From positions 1 through 46,862 of the forward strand of contig CANQAR010000018.1 in NCBI GenBank assembly GCA_947588845.1: a stretch of 46,862 nt of DNA, written 5' to 3'. Under the pieces are notes generated by a model. It was given only the letters and a program-made list of their open reading frames with translations, was not told the origin of the DNA and did no database searches. The first letter of the stretch is position 1, and every line of letters begins with the position of its first letter. Below, piece after piece: positions 17,225 to 26,625 of this stretch. The stretch is from an uncultured Lachnospiraceae bacterium. Lineage in GTDB: Bacteria > Bacillota > Clostridia > Lachnospirales > Lachnospiraceae. The position numbers were made by a program, and so were the translations under genes.

Positions 17225-17364
17225 GCGCGAGCAGGCTGCGAAGCAACTGTTTCCTTTCTGCGAGCTACGCATCTTGCACGAAGCGCTTTTGTGTCACCGG
17301 ACAAAATTTCCTGTGATAGAACAAAGTGGGGATCCCCCTCCATCTTGATGAGATTCCCACTTTG
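17225..17364. repeat. Type A/D composite repeat and long hairpin
   Basis: The stretch GTTTCCTTTCTGCGAGCT followed by a TTTTGTGTCACCGGACAAAATTTCC-type hairpin (type D) is the same module order as at 46685-46862 but without type B units. Next comes a hairpin with near-complete 12-bp arms CAAAGTGGGGATC and GATTCCCACTTTG at 17321-17364. At 17380-17424 a further segment resembles the terminator at 34267-34317. No gene lies between 17206 and 17550. Confidence 0.6.
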
Positions 17365-17492
17365 CGTGTGGATGTACAGGATTCAGGGTTTTTAAAATCA
17401 CTGGATCGTCACGGGATATTTCTCCCAATCCCATTTACGAATTCTTCATATTAACACTAAACGAATAATCTGTCAGTTCACTCAAAGATGCA

Positions 17493-17536
17493 GTCAAACT
17501 CCCCCGAACTTTCCAAAGTTCAGAGGGTGATTTTTT
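17493..17536 (+). terminator. Rightward terminator beyond the DegV gene
   Basis: Plus strand CTCCCCC-GAACTTT-CC-AAAGTTC-AGAGGGTGA followed by TTTTTTT. The 7-bp core stem is extended by C/G pairs and followed by a T-run. It faces the convergent end of AAA-ATPase paralogue 2. Confidence 0.75.
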
Positions 17537-17550
17537 TATGACTTATAACA

Positions 17551-19287
17551 TCACTTTGAATCCTTGTCCTGCTGTCCGATCAGCACTTTCTTCCCTTCAA
17601 AAGCAAATCCGTATTTATAGATCCTGCATTCCGGAATACCCCGATCCAGCAGAACCCTGTCATACTGCTTCCGCTCAATCTGAGCCAGCGCCTCCTGCAC
17701 GGTCGCCTCCAGAGAGTCTTCCTTTTTTGCGTCGCGCACCTTAAATTCCAGAATCATCCCCACATCCTCATGGTTCCTCGGCTCAAACATCACATCATAC
17801 CGTCCAAAACCACTCTCCCGGTTTGAAGTAATGTAATACCTCCCTCCCAGTTCCACAGAAAGCCCCAGCACAAAGCCGCGATAAAACCGTTCCGGCGCCT
17901 CCTCCGAAGGTCCGTTCCCTGTATCAAAATAACTGAACACAGTCAGCGCCACCCGGTTCATGTACACATTCATACTCTCAAGATCACGGCGCAGCATCGC
18001 CTGAACAAACGCATTGTACTGTGCGCTGCACTCTGAGAACCACTCGCGGATCAGGTTTTTCATCAGAAGCTGAACTTCTTTGTTTGTCAGCAGCAGCTCA
18101 TACTTTCCATTCCCGGTATCCTCATCAATCACACAGGACTCCGCCCGCAGATATCCGCCTGCAAGCAGCAGACTCCAGACCGCGCTCTCTGTCTGTTCCA
18201 GCTGCTGATATACTACCTGCTCATCCAAAAAACGCACAATCGGTTTCCCCGTCAACAGCTGTTCAAAATCCTGCTTCAGCTCACTGCTTCCCTTTTTCAG
18301 AAGCTGACCGACCAGACTGTTGGAGCTTGTGTTGGCCCAATACGGCTGCAGTTTCCTTTTATCCAGATAATTGATAATCGACCAGGGATTGTAAACAGCT
18401 CTCTGATTTCCAAAACAGAAGCCGTCGTACCAGTCTTTCACCTTTTCTTTCATTTCTTCCAGTCCATATTCCTTCAGGGCCTGGAACACCTCTTCCTCCG
18501 TAAAGCCAAAACAGTCCGCATATTTCTCCGAAGTCGCAGTAACAACCTCCAGATTATTCAGGTCTGAAAATATGGATTCCCGTCCTACCCTGGTGATTCC
18601 GGTAAGCAGAGCCCGTCCGAGCGCCGGATTCGTCTTAAACGCCGCGTTAAACAAGCTTCTGGTGAACACGGACAATTCTTCCCAGAAACCATGCAGATAA
18701 GCTTCCTGCATTGGCGTATCGTACTCATCCAGAAAGATCAGGACTTTTTTCCCATAGTACCGTTCCAGAAACAAAGACAGCTGATACAGCGCCATCGTGG
18801 CAGTCATCGTATCCATCTGCGCATTTACCCGGTTAAAAAACTGCTTCTCCTGCTCATCCAGCACATTTGCCTCCAGCAGAAAACGATTCTGAGAATACAG
18901 GTTTGTCAGAAGCTGACAGATTTTTCCGCGCACTGTCCCAAAGTCTGCATCCTTTACGCTGGCAAAGCTCAGTGCTATGACCGGATATGTTCCCTGAAGC
19001 TTCTGATACACCGGATCTCCCCAAATCTCCAGATTTCTGAAAAGATCTGCCCGTCCCGCATAAGAGACAGAGAAAAAATACTCCAGCATGCTCAGGTTCA
19101 ACGTTTTTCCGAACCGCCTGGGCCGCGTAACCAGCGTGACTGAGTCACCGTTCTCCCACCACTGCCGGATCAGCTTCGTCTTGTCAATATAAAAATAATC
19201 ATTTTCCCGAATCACGGCAAAATCCTGATTCCCCACACTGATTGTGCGCATGCCGTCTTCACCCCCTGCTTTTCCCTGATTTTTCAT
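17551..19287 (-). CDS. AAA-ATPase-like/PD-(D/E)XK nuclease domain protein, paralogue 2
   Basis: 578 aa, the most divergent of the four. The N-terminus is MRTISVGNQDFAVIRENDYFYIDKT rather than the LPIGIE form. Walker A is RPRRFGKT and Walker B is VLIFLDEYDTP. The C-terminal nuclease core GRYDV...MILEFK is intact. Its ATG overlaps the TGA of paralogue 3 by one base (TGATG), with GTGGAG 8 nt upstream. An internal ATG at 19251, preceded by GGGGGTG, matches the usual family start better. The pair is thus an operon with likely translational coupling. Function unknown. Confidence 0.87.
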   Translation of the reverse strand: MKNQGKAGGEDGMRTISVGNQDFAVIRENDYFYIDKTKLIRQWWENGDSVTLVTRPRRFGKTLNLSMLEYFFSVSYAGRADLFRNLEIWGDPVYQKLQGTYPVIALSFASVKDADFGTVRGKICQLLTNLYSQNRFLLEANVLDEQEKQFFNRVNAQMDTMTATMALYQLSLFLERYYGKKVLIFLDEYDTPMQEAYLHGFWEELSVFTRSLFNAAFKTNPALGRALLTGITRVGRESIFSDLNNLEVVTATSEKYADCFGFTEEEVFQALKEYGLEEMKEKVKDWYDGFCFGNQRAVYNPWSIINYLDKRKLQPYWANTSSNSLVGQLLKKGSSELKQDFEQLLTGKPIVRFLDEQVVYQQLEQTESAVWSLLLAGGYLRAESCVIDEDTGNGKYELLLTNKEVQLLMKNLIREWFSECSAQYNAFVQAMLRRDLESMNVYMNRVALTVFSYFDTGNGPSEEAPERFYRGFVLGLSVELGGRYYITSNRESGFGRYDVMFEPRNHEDVGMILEFKVRDAKKEDSLEATVQEALAQIERKQYDRVLLDRGIPECRIYKYGFAFEGKKVLIGQQDKDSK

Positions 19288-20972
19288 CAGTTTTTCTCCA
19301 CCCTGCAGTTCTTTTTATAAAAGGCGATCCCATAGCGGAAAATTTTCTCCATCCCATCTTTGCGCAGCACGGCATCATAATTCTTCTGCCGGATCTGAGC
19401 AAGCGCGTCTGCGCACCCTTTCTCAAGATCCCCGTCACCTGCATATTTGAGTTCGATCAGTACGCCGATCTGATCCAGAGTTTCAATCACAATATCGCAG
19501 TAACCTTCTCCACTCTCCATATTGAACTGGATCTCCCATTCCGTCTCATACTGCAGAAGCCCCAGCAGCATGCCATGATAGAAATTTTCCTTCAAAGGGT
19601 TCCTGACCGCCACGTCCCGGATGCTGATGGAATTCCACAAATATCCCTTCAGTTCCCGCTCGATACTCTCCGCGTCCCCGCGCAGGAAGGACGAGCAAAA
19701 CCGCTCCAGTTTTCCCGGATCCGTGCGGGAGGTCTCCTTGAACCATACCTGGATCTGGCTGACAAACAGATCCCGGATCTCATTGTTGGGGATGGCAAGC
19801 AGGTGTTCTTTCGCGGACAGCCGCTTCCTTGACGTCAAATAGCCGGTGGAGAACAGCACGCTCCACAGGTTGTTGATCGAGTCGTCGAGCTCATTGTAAG
19901 TCAGTTCCTGGCTGACTTCCTTCACAATACATTCTCCCGCGACAAGTCTCTCGATTTCGCTTCTGGTCTGCCGGTCCGCCTTCCCGATAAAGCGGCGCAC
20001 CAGGGCATTGCCGCTCGTGTTCGCCCAGTAGTTTTCCGGAAACGCGTGTCTGTCGCTGCGCAGGGCCTGCACATATTTCATGACGTCCCACGGACAGTAG
20101 ACGGATACTCCGCCGAAGCAGTAGCCGTCGTACCAGTCCCGCACCGTCTCAAACGCGTCTTCCAGCTCATAGTAAGCCAGAATTTCCCGAACCTCGTCTT
20201 CCGTAAACCCGAAACAGTCATTGAAAAGCTGATCCGCCATCGTCATCACGTTCAGGTTGTTCAGCCCCGTAAAGATGCTCTCCTTTGAGATGCGCAGGCA
20301 GCCGGTGAGAACGGCAAAGTAAAGACTGTCGTTCGTTTTCAGCGCGCTGCCGAAAAGACCGCGGATCAGGGAGACCATCTCATTGTAGAATCCTCCCTGA
20401 AACGCTTTGTCCAGCGGCACGTCGTACTCGTCAATCAGCAGGATGACTTTCCGCCCGTAGTGTTTTTCCAGAAGCACGCAAAGCGTCTTGAGACTGTTTT
20501 CCAGTACCGTATCCGACATCGCATAGACGCCTCTTTCCAGATGAATCAGCGCCCGGTATTTTCTCCTGTCATTGTCCGACAGACGGCTGCTCTCCTCCAG
20601 AAAGGCAAAGCGCTCCGCCTCTGTCCCAATCACCATCTTCATCTGCATACAAGCAGCTTCAAAAGTCAGACCGCTCACGTTTTTCAGAGTAATAGAGATT
20701 ACCGGATACTTTCCCATGTACTGTTCACACAGTTCCTTTTCCTGCGAAATCTTCATCCCGTCAAACAGGGAGGCGTTGCATCCAATCTCGAAAAAAGTTT
20801 TCAGCATGTTCATGTTCAGAGACTTCCCGAAACGTCTGGGACGGGTGAACAGGTTTACTCCATTTAAATTATGCAAAAGCTCTGCAATGAAACCTGTCTT
20901 GTCTACATAATAAAAATCATCCTGTGAAAACCTGTCAAAGTATTCAATTCCGATCGGGATCTTTTTCTTCAC
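19287..20972 (-). CDS. AAA-ATPase-like/PD-(D/E)XK nuclease domain protein, paralogue 3
   Basis: 561 aa with a GTG start preceded at 8 nt by AAGGAGGTG, an optimal ribosome binding site. It begins KKKIPIGIEYFDRFSQDDFYYVDKT, with Walker A RPRRFGKS, Walker B VILLIDEYDVP and the C-terminal core GYCDI...VLIELK. It is first gene of a two-gene operon with paralogue 2, transcribed from the TTGACA/TATACT promoter upstream. Sequence similarity to paralogues 1 and 4 is high in the N-terminal 60 residues and in the LTGCLRISKESIFTGLNNL segment. Function unknown. Confidence 0.88.
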   Translation of the reverse strand: MKKKIPIGIEYFDRFSQDDFYYVDKTGFIAELLHNLNGVNLFTRPRRFGKSLNMNMLKTFFEIGCNASLFDGMKISQEKELCEQYMGKYPVISITLKNVSGLTFEAACMQMKMVIGTEAERFAFLEESSRLSDNDRRKYRALIHLERGVYAMSDTVLENSLKTLCVLLEKHYGRKVILLIDEYDVPLDKAFQGGFYNEMVSLIRGLFGSALKTNDSLYFAVLTGCLRISKESIFTGLNNLNVMTMADQLFNDCFGFTEDEVREILAYYELEDAFETVRDWYDGYCFGGVSVYCPWDVMKYVQALRSDRHAFPENYWANTSGNALVRRFIGKADRQTRSEIERLVAGECIVKEVSQELTYNELDDSINNLWSVLFSTGYLTSRKRLSAKEHLLAIPNNEIRDLFVSQIQVWFKETSRTDPGKLERFCSSFLRGDAESIERELKGYLWNSISIRDVAVRNPLKENFYHGMLLGLLQYETEWEIQFNMESGEGYCDIVIETLDQIGVLIELKYAGDGDLEKGCADALAQIRQKNYDAVLRKDGMEKIFRYGIAFYKKNCRVEKN

Positions 20973-21007
20973 GGATTGTACACCTCCTTAAATACCTTTT
21001 TGTTTTT

Positions 21008-21036
21008 AGTATATATTATGATATATTTTATGTCAA
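21008..21036 (-). promoter_or_regulatory. Promoter of the AAA-ATPase paralogue 3-2 operon
   Basis: Minus strand TTGACA, 17-nt spacer, TATACT. Its spacer resembles that of the paralogue 1 promoter (16230-16258), including ATCATA and TATATACTA. Confidence 0.75.
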
Positions 21037-21045
21037 GCCAGTAAG

Positions 21046-21084
21046 AAAAACGGCCGCCCCTGAGTATTCTCAGAAAGCAGGCCG
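21046..21084 (-). terminator. Terminator of the GH78-like gene
   Basis: On the minus strand CGGCC/GGCCG enclose an inner CTGAG-AATA-CTCAG stem and are followed by TTTTT. It separates the rhamnosidase-like gene from the AAA-ATPase operon promoter just downstream. Confidence 0.7.
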
Positions 21085-21203
21085 CCCATCTGTCATAACC
21101 GGCAGTCTTTTTTCATTTATTTTGCAATCACCAGATCCTGATTCTTCTAAAATTTCCGCAGTTATTGTTCATTCCCCGGTAAGTTATAACCAGCCACAGA
21201 ACT

Positions 21204-23516
21204 TTATGATATGACCTCAGCTTCCACTCCCCCCAGAACTCTATAATCCACCGAAAGGGCACCGTCTTTTATCTCCCATGATACACTGATATCCCCAACC
21301 GGCGTTTTCACCGTCCCCGAAGCCTGTGTAAGATAGCCGGGTACCGGCGCAATCCGAACCTTTTTGTATCCCGGTTCCAGAGGTCTCACCCCCAGAGTGG
21401 TGCTGGGAAGCTCATACAGGATCAGAGCGCCCCAGCCGTGGCACTCACTCCTCGCAAAAGCCTCCGATTCCACGCAGGTGGTACAGTGGTTCCGGATCAT
21501 CTTTCTCCAGACATCCCAGTACTGGTTCGTCAATGCGTACAGTCCGGTTTTTTCCAGCGCGCGGAACAGATAAAAGCTCATCGCGACCGTGCACTGCGTA
21601 TAACTTTTATCCCGCACCGTTTTCAGAAGTATTTCCCGGCCTGCCCCGGCATCGATCGTGTCAGTCAAAATGCCGAACACCTGGCAGTGCTGGCTGTATT
21701 CTTCCACTCCCGGAGCATCTTGAAGCATTCCGTCTCTTCCTGTACAGTACTTCCGGACTGCCGTCTGCACCTTCTCTGCTCTGGCATAATAGTCCCGGGC
21801 TTTTTCATTCTGTTCCACATATTCCGCAAGCTTTCCGGCATACTGCAGGCCATAGATATACAGAAGACTTTCCATTGTGATCGGGACGTTTTTCCCAACT
21901 GGCGGCACTCCGTCCGTGTCATTCCATTCCCTGGCCCAGTCGATAAAGGACCAGAACTGACCCGGCCGGTTCAGCCCGCCGACTGACCCCACATATCCCT
22001 CCGGCGTCAGATGCCGGTCAAAGAACTGCAGAATCCGGTGAATCGCCGGCATATGCTCTTCCACCAGATTTCTGTCCCCAAAATACATCATGTGGTCATA
22101 TACCATCAGAATATAATAAATGGAAAAGCCCGGTATGACATTTACGTTGCAGTTCGGATAGCTGCAGTTCAGCAGTCCATCCTCCCTCTGGGCGCGGCGC
22201 AGATCATCCATACATTTTCTTGCCAGTCGGTCGTCCGCGCTGACCGCATAGGTATACAGAATCTGCAACCTGGCATCCATGATATACTGAAGCTGTTCAT
22301 AGAACGGACAGTCCTCGTACGTCTCATGCATACAGCGGCGGAGTGTCCGCTCGCTGATCTTCCAGATCTCCTTCAGGCTGTCATCCGATGTGTCAACCTT
22401 TGTTTCCACGTTCAGCGGATATCCGGTTTCCTCGTAATCCAGAGAGCAGAGCACAAGCGGTTCATCTCCTGTCGTAATATGCAGCCGCAGAAAGCGGAAC
22501 GCGCGGAACCAGAAAGGCTCATACGTTTCCGGCATATCCGGATTCCCAAGTCCGCAGACAGAATATCTGTCTTCATATCCCTTCAAATGCCCGTTTATGA
22601 TATCCGTGCGGTCTCCCTTGACGGGAATCTTCTCCGGCCCCTCAACGCCGTCCTGCACATAGGCTTCCGAATAAAGAAACTGTACCGCGGAACCACATCC
22701 CCCGCAGAAAGCCGCTCTCAGATAACCTGTCATTTCCTCCCCGGCATCAATCTCCAGAATCTCCTCGCTTTCCGCCGGAATCGTAATCTGCTCCTGTCCT
22801 CTGAAAAAAGTAGCCCACTGCTCTTTTGTATACACGGACTTTTTGATATCCATAATCCCGGCAAAGTTCCTCTTTTTTCGATACAAAAACGGAATCGTGC
22901 GGGGACGCAGATTTTCCAGACAGCTGACTTCTGAAATCTGCTGTTTCGTATAAGATTTTGCAGACTCCCACCCGCTGTCGTCGTAGTTTTCTTCTCTCCA
23001 TCCGAAAATCTCCGGATTTCCCTGCGCTCTCTCATGAATCATCAAAGGAGCAAACCTGACTTCCTCACGGATGAAAGAAACCATCTCGTCTTTTTTGCAG
23101 CGCCACGATTCATCCGCCGACAGATCATACACGTCTCCAGTCTCATCCCGCAGACATCCCTTTACATACAACCCGGGCACAGAAGTCCGAAACATCCCGT
23201 GATTTCCCTTCGCAGGATCTTCCGGATAACGGAGAACCATGACCGCCAGCACATTGATCCCCTGCTTCATCCAGGGAAGCAGGGAAATTGTATCATAAAA
23301 CCAGACATGGTGATCCCCCCGGCTCGGACCGGCTTCCACAAATCTGCCATTGATATATAATTTATATCTGGTATCCGCGGAGATCTTAATTGTTCCCTCC
23401 TGCGGCTTTCCCTTCACTTCAACCACCTTGCGGAATAACATAATCCGCGGACATTCCGCGTCCTCTATATTCCAGGATGGGCTCCACACCCAATTGGATT
23501 TTTCCTTATGTATCAT
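21204..23516 (-). CDS. Alpha-L-rhamnosidase-like glycoside hydrolase (GH78 type)
   Basis: A 770-aa protein without signal peptide, so cytoplasmic. The N-terminal beta-sandwich part (to about residue 360) includes ADTRYKLYINGRFVEAGPSRG and YEPFWFRAFRFLRL (332-345), typical of GH78. The (alpha/alpha)6 catalytic part starts with HETYEDCPFYEQLQYIMDAR at 398-416, the counterpart of the conserved DCP...E motif, and includes WSFIDWA and SECHGWG. GH78 enzymes remove terminal L-rhamnose from pectin fragments or plant glycosides; specificity is not proven here. The start at 23516 has GGGGAG 12 nt upstream. The frame continues upstream through a type A repeat and was trimmed. Confidence 0.8.
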   Translation of the reverse strand: MIHKEKSNWVWSPSWNIEDAECPRIMLFRKVVEVKGKPQEGTIKISADTRYKLYINGRFVEAGPSRGDHHVWFYDTISLLPWMKQGINVLAVMVLRYPEDPAKGNHGMFRTSVPGLYVKGCLRDETGDVYDLSADESWRCKKDEMVSFIREEVRFAPLMIHERAQGNPEIFGWREENYDDSGWESAKSYTKQQISEVSCLENLRPRTIPFLYRKKRNFAGIMDIKKSVYTKEQWATFFRGQEQITIPAESEEILEIDAGEEMTGYLRAAFCGGCGSAVQFLYSEAYVQDGVEGPEKIPVKGDRTDIINGHLKGYEDRYSVCGLGNPDMPETYEPFWFRAFRFLRLHITTGDEPLVLCSLDYEETGYPLNVETKVDTSDDSLKEIWKISERTLRRCMHETYEDCPFYEQLQYIMDARLQILYTYAVSADDRLARKCMDDLRRAQREDGLLNCSYPNCNVNVIPGFSIYYILMVYDHMMYFGDRNLVEEHMPAIHRILQFFDRHLTPEGYVGSVGGLNRPGQFWSFIDWAREWNDTDGVPPVGKNVPITMESLLYIYGLQYAGKLAEYVEQNEKARDYYARAEKVQTAVRKYCTGRDGMLQDAPGVEEYSQHCQVFGILTDTIDAGAGREILLKTVRDKSYTQCTVAMSFYLFRALEKTGLYALTNQYWDVWRKMIRNHCTTCVESEAFARSECHGWGALILYELPSTTLGVRPLEPGYKKVRIAPVPGYLTQASGTVKTPVGDISVSWEIKDGALSVDYRVLGGVEAEVIS

Positions 23517-23543
23517 ATCGCATTGAGACTCCCCTTTTTTATT

Positions 23544-23577
23544 CCCGCGAGCAGGGGAGGAAATGCCTCCTGCCCGA
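23544..23577. repeat. Partial type A hairpin
   Basis: An imperfect GAGCAGGGGAGG/GCCTCCTGCCC stem related to the first module of the type A repeats. It lies in the leader between the promoter at 23591 and the GH78-like start codon. Confidence 0.5.
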
Positions 23578-23590
23578 TTCACATTCTTAT

Positions 23591-23618
23591 ACTATACCGT
23601 ATTTTCGAATAATTGCAA
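23591..23618 (-). promoter_or_regulatory. Promoter candidate of the GH78-like gene
   Basis: Minus strand TTGCAA, 16-nt spacer, TATAGT, about 75 nt before the start codon and 33 nt after the stop of the preceding membrane-protein gene. Confidence 0.5.
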
Positions 23619-23650
23619 GGGAACTGTTTTCAGACTCAGAACCTTAAACT

Positions 23651-24118
23651 TTATTCACCACAATACTTTTCTGCCACCCATTTTCCCGCTGCTTCCGCGG
23701 CAAAAGCCGCCAGATAGGAAATCACAAACGTAATCGGCCAGTCGTGGATAAATCCTTGAACCCATTCCTCCATCTGCAGCCCGGCCGGTATCGCTTCATT
23801 ATAAAAGATATTTGCCGCCGACACAATCGCCGTATTGCAGGTATTCAGAATCAGGGAAGGAAGAATATTCTCCACAAGTTTATAGGCAATACTCCCCTTT
23901 TCCCGGATAAACATCCCCGTCAGTTTCCCGGACCACTCCTTATACGGAATCAGGATACTGACGAGCAGAATGACCAGCGTGACCATCGCCCAGATCTTAA
24001 ACACATTGGAAAAATTAAACGCCAGATGATCCACGAACACAACTGCCAGCGACATGATAAACCCCATGACAAGTGAAAGAACAACAATCACCGTCTCTCC
24101 AAAATGACTTTTAAACAT
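23651..24118 (-). CDS. Uncharacterised four-helix membrane protein
   Basis: A protein of about 155 aa with hydrophobic segments near residues 8-28, 36-55, 83-100 and 126-145. It contains YKEWSGKLTGMFIREKGS between helices 2 and 3. The pattern recalls DUF2798-like integral membrane proteins, but I do not recognise it firmly. The ATG at 24118 was preferred because AAAGG lies 10 nt upstream; an ATG at 24136 has no ribosome binding site. It follows the esterase gene by 29 nt in the same direction and is probably co-transcribed with it. Confidence 0.6.
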   Translation of the reverse strand: MFKSHFGETVIVVLSLVMGFIMSLAVVFVDHLAFNFSNVFKIWAMVTLVILLVSILIPYKEWSGKLTGMFIREKGSIAYKLVENILPSLILNTCNTAIVSAANIFYNEAIPAGLQMEEWVQGFIHDWPITFVISYLAAFAAEAAGKWVAEKYCGE

Positions 24119-24147
24119 TTCTCTTCTGCCTTTCATAAGTTTGTTTT

Positions 24148-24984
24148 TTACAACCCGATATTCCCGCTGTTTAATCCTTCTTCACTATCTCCTGCCAGCG
24201 GAAGCCAGTCAAGAACATCTTTGATGCTTTCTTTCCAGAGATCCCAGCTATGTCCTCCTTCTGTTTCTTTAAACGTAACGTCGAGTCCAAGTCCGTTAAA
24301 CTCTTCGCACAGTTTACGATTGTTTCTGTACAGAAAATCTTCCCGGCCTACAGTAAGATAGATTTCAGGGACCTCCCTGTTATTCTCTTTCAGCTGTTTC
24401 GCCAACCAGACCGGATTTTTATCACTTTCCATAACTTTGGAAAAATCACCGAAAATCATCTCGGCAAAACTCCTTCTCTCCAGAAACATCGGATGATCAT
24501 CTGTTCTTTTATCCAGATCATACAAAATAGCTGCAGCCGACATCCCGGCAATATAGCCAAAATTGCTGCTGTATTTCAGCCCGTTGCGCAGAGCTCCATA
24601 GCCGCCCATTGAAACACCCGCAATAAATGTATCCTCTCTTTTATGAGAGAGCGGAAACATCTTTCTGGTCGCCCAAACAAGCTCATTTCCCACAAATTCA
24701 CCATACAGCTCATGAGTGGGCTCAAAATCAAGATAAAACCTGTTTTCTCCGCCCGGCATGACAACTGCCAGATTTTTCTCCTCTGCCAGTATCTGAATGT
24801 CAGTGGCGTTGCACCAGTCTGTATGATTTCCCATAACCCCATTCAGCAGATACAACGTTTTATACGGCCTTAAAGGCTGTTTTGGCGCTCCCGGCGGCAG
24901 AAGTTTATCTGTAGGGAGAATTACCTGAACCGTAACAGTCCGCATCAAAGCTTCCGACATAAAATTTACCTGTAAATGTGCCAT
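24148..24984 (-). CDS. Esterase of the FrmB/esterase D type (alpha/beta hydrolase)
   Basis: A 278-aa cytoplasmic alpha/beta hydrolase. The nucleophile is S125 in GVSMGGYGA, with likely acid D216 in TVGREDFLY and H245 in GGHSWDLW. The segment YLLNGVMGNHTDWCNATDI near residues 45-63 and the EFVGNEL segment are typical of the FrmB/XynZ-type esterase family, members of which deacetylate sugars or cleave feruloyl esters. Placement between a rhamnosidase-like enzyme and a glycoside symporter suggests trimming of acylated glycosides. The start at 24984 has AAGGAGG 5 nt upstream. Confidence 0.85.
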   Translation of the reverse strand: MAHLQVNFMSEALMRTVTVQVILPTDKLLPPGAPKQPLRPYKTLYLLNGVMGNHTDWCNATDIQILAEEKNLAVVMPGGENRFYLDFEPTHELYGEFVGNELVWATRKMFPLSHKREDTFIAGVSMGGYGALRNGLKYSSNFGYIAGMSAAAILYDLDKRTDDHPMFLERRSFAEMIFGDFSKVMESDKNPVWLAKQLKENNREVPEIYLTVGREDFLYRNNRKLCEEFNGLGLDVTFKETEGGHSWDLWKESIKDVLDWLPLAGDSEEGLNSGNIGL

Positions 24985-25033
24985 AATTTCCTCCTTCATT
25001 TTACTTTCCTGCGGACTGTCGACAAATCCGCTT

Positions 25034-25068
25034 CGATCGAGCAGGAGACGTCTTTTCCCTCCTGATCG
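25034..25068. repeat. Partial type A hairpin
   Basis: GATCGAGCAGGAG and CTCCTGATCG arms around ACGTCTTTTCC, the first module of the type A repeat alone. It lies between the GPH symporter terminator and the esterase gene. Confidence 0.55.
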
Positions 25069-25069
25069 T

Positions 25070-25102
25070 AAAATATCCCGCGGGCATGATGCTCCGCGGG
25101 AT
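25070..25102 (-). terminator. Terminator after the GPH symporter gene
   Basis: A perfect 9-bp stem ATCCCGCGG/CCGCGGGAT with a 10-nt loop is followed on the minus strand by ATTTTA, 13 nt after the symporter stop codon. Confidence 0.6.
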
Positions 25103-25114
25103 TTTCATTAATCA

Positions 25115-26512
25115 TTATTTGCTTCTGCGTTCTTCAAGATCCTTGAGAATCTGAGGCATCTCCTTATCCAGTTTGTAGAACAGCATGATCACGAAGCACA
25201 GAACGATCAGAATTACCGGAAGCCAGTTGTACATAAAGCTGATCGCAGCCTTTGCGCTGTCACTCTGGGTTGCCGCGGCATTTACATATCCGCCTGCCGC
25301 AAGAATCCATCCCATTGCTGCCTGACCGATTCCAAGACCAAGTTTCTGTGCCGCCGAGATCGCGGCATTTCCCATACCGACTGTCTTAACTCCGGTCTTC
25401 CACTCGCCATACTCAATCGTATCGGCAACCATGCCAAAGGCCATTCCGCCTGCCGCTCCAAGGCCGATGCCTTTCAGAATATTAAACAGAATCAGAAGAA
25501 CCATATTCGGACCGCAGAGACCGGTTCCGCCAAATCCCAGAACCATGCCGATCAGACCAAGCTGATAGGTTCTGTGTTTTCCGAACTTCTTCATAAAGAA
25601 CGGAGTGAAGAACATGGTCGCAAACTGAGAAATCGACAGAGCATTATTAATCGGAGTATAAAGCGCGACATCCCCAAGCACATCTCTCGCGTAGAAAATC
25701 GCTCCGCCGGAATACATGACAATGATAAAGAAAATACAGAACATGCACAGTACCATTGTCAGCCAGTATCTGTTCATAAACAGGGACTTCACAGCAGTAA
25801 GGGCAGAAACATCATCTTTGGGCTTCTCACCCGGAGCAACATCCTCATTCACCCTCTCCTTTGTTCCCATCACACAGATGACTGCGGAAGCAACGATAAA
25901 GATACCGATGATAATAAGTACTTTCGTCCAGGCGCTCTGCTGATACATATCTCCGCCTCCGAAGAAGAGCAGCCATCTCATAAAGAATGTGTTCATACAG
26001 ATGTTTGCTATTGTCTGGAAGATCATGCTGATATTTCCAAGCATTCCACGTTCATATCCGTCCGTCGTCGTCAGCGCGATGATCGAGTTGTACGGTACGA
26101 ACATTGCCGTATAGAATACGGAATTTACCAGGTTATAGATTACAAAGATGTAAACATATTTGACCATGCCTGTCATGGACGCCGGGATGCTGAAAAGAAG
26201 CAGCGTCGCAATCGCCAGCGGGATACACATTCTCAGCAGCCAGACTCTTGCCTTACCCAGTTTTGAATGAGTTCCGTCTACAATCCGGCCCATGATCAGA
26301 TCAGATACACCGTCAAAAATCTTTGATAAAGCAATGATCGTACCTGCGACTCCGGCATCAACCAGAGATACATCCGTCAGGTAAGTCATAAAGAAAGCAG
26401 ACATCAGGCCATTGACCCATGCCATACCATAGTTTCCGATACCATAGCCGATTCGGTCATTCCAGCCCAGTTTGGTATTCGGATCGTTTGTTTTCGATGC
26501 AAAACTAAACAT
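25115..26512 (-). CDS. GPH-family glycoside/sugar:cation symporter
   Basis: A 465-aa membrane protein with about twelve transmembrane segments. It has the GPH (MelB-like) N-terminal signature: RIGYGIGNYGMAWVNGLMSAFFMTYLTD, then KIFDGVSDLIMGRIVDGTHSKLGKARVWLL near residues 64-93, and a mid-protein AFVPYNSIIALTTTDGYERG-type segment. GPH proteins import mono-, oligosaccharides or glycosides with Na+ or H+. Its promoter region shares a box with the clan-A hydrolase gene at 28.4-29.7 kb, so both probably serve the same substrate. The start has AAAGGAGAGG 5 nt upstream. Confidence 0.92.
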   Translation of the reverse strand: MFSFASKTNDPNTKLGWNDRIGYGIGNYGMAWVNGLMSAFFMTYLTDVSLVDAGVAGTIIALSKIFDGVSDLIMGRIVDGTHSKLGKARVWLLRMCIPLAIATLLLFSIPASMTGMVKYVYIFVIYNLVNSVFYTAMFVPYNSIIALTTTDGYERGMLGNISMIFQTIANICMNTFFMRWLLFFGGGDMYQQSAWTKVLIIIGIFIVASAVICVMGTKERVNEDVAPGEKPKDDVSALTAVKSLFMNRYWLTMVLCMFCIFFIIVMYSGGAIFYARDVLGDVALYTPINNALSISQFATMFFTPFFMKKFGKHRTYQLGLIGMVLGFGGTGLCGPNMVLLILFNILKGIGLGAAGGMAFGMVADTIEYGEWKTGVKTVGMGNAAISAAQKLGLGIGQAAMGWILAAGGYVNAAATQSDSAKAAISFMYNWLPVILIVLCFVIMLFYKLDKEMPQILKDLEERRSK

Positions 26513-26543
26513 GTTTTCCTCTCCTTTGTTTTATGATGAAATC

Positions 26544-26606
26544 AGTATATTCTTTCGGAAGGTGTAAAAACAGGCTTTTTCCTACCTCGGATTCTCATTT
26601 TCCGAC
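26544..26606 (-). promoter_or_regulatory. Symporter promoter with a candidate AraC-type operator
   Basis: Read on the minus strand: GTCGGAAAA, 10 nt, AGGTAGGA, 30 nt, TATACT (-10), with no good -35. The same two blocks with the same 10- and 30-nt spacings precede the clan-A hydrolase gene (29768-29830). A weak -35 with an upstream bipartite box is the usual form of an activator-dependent promoter. Confidence 0.65.
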
Positions 26607-26625
26607 CTGTGATTTATCCAGGATC

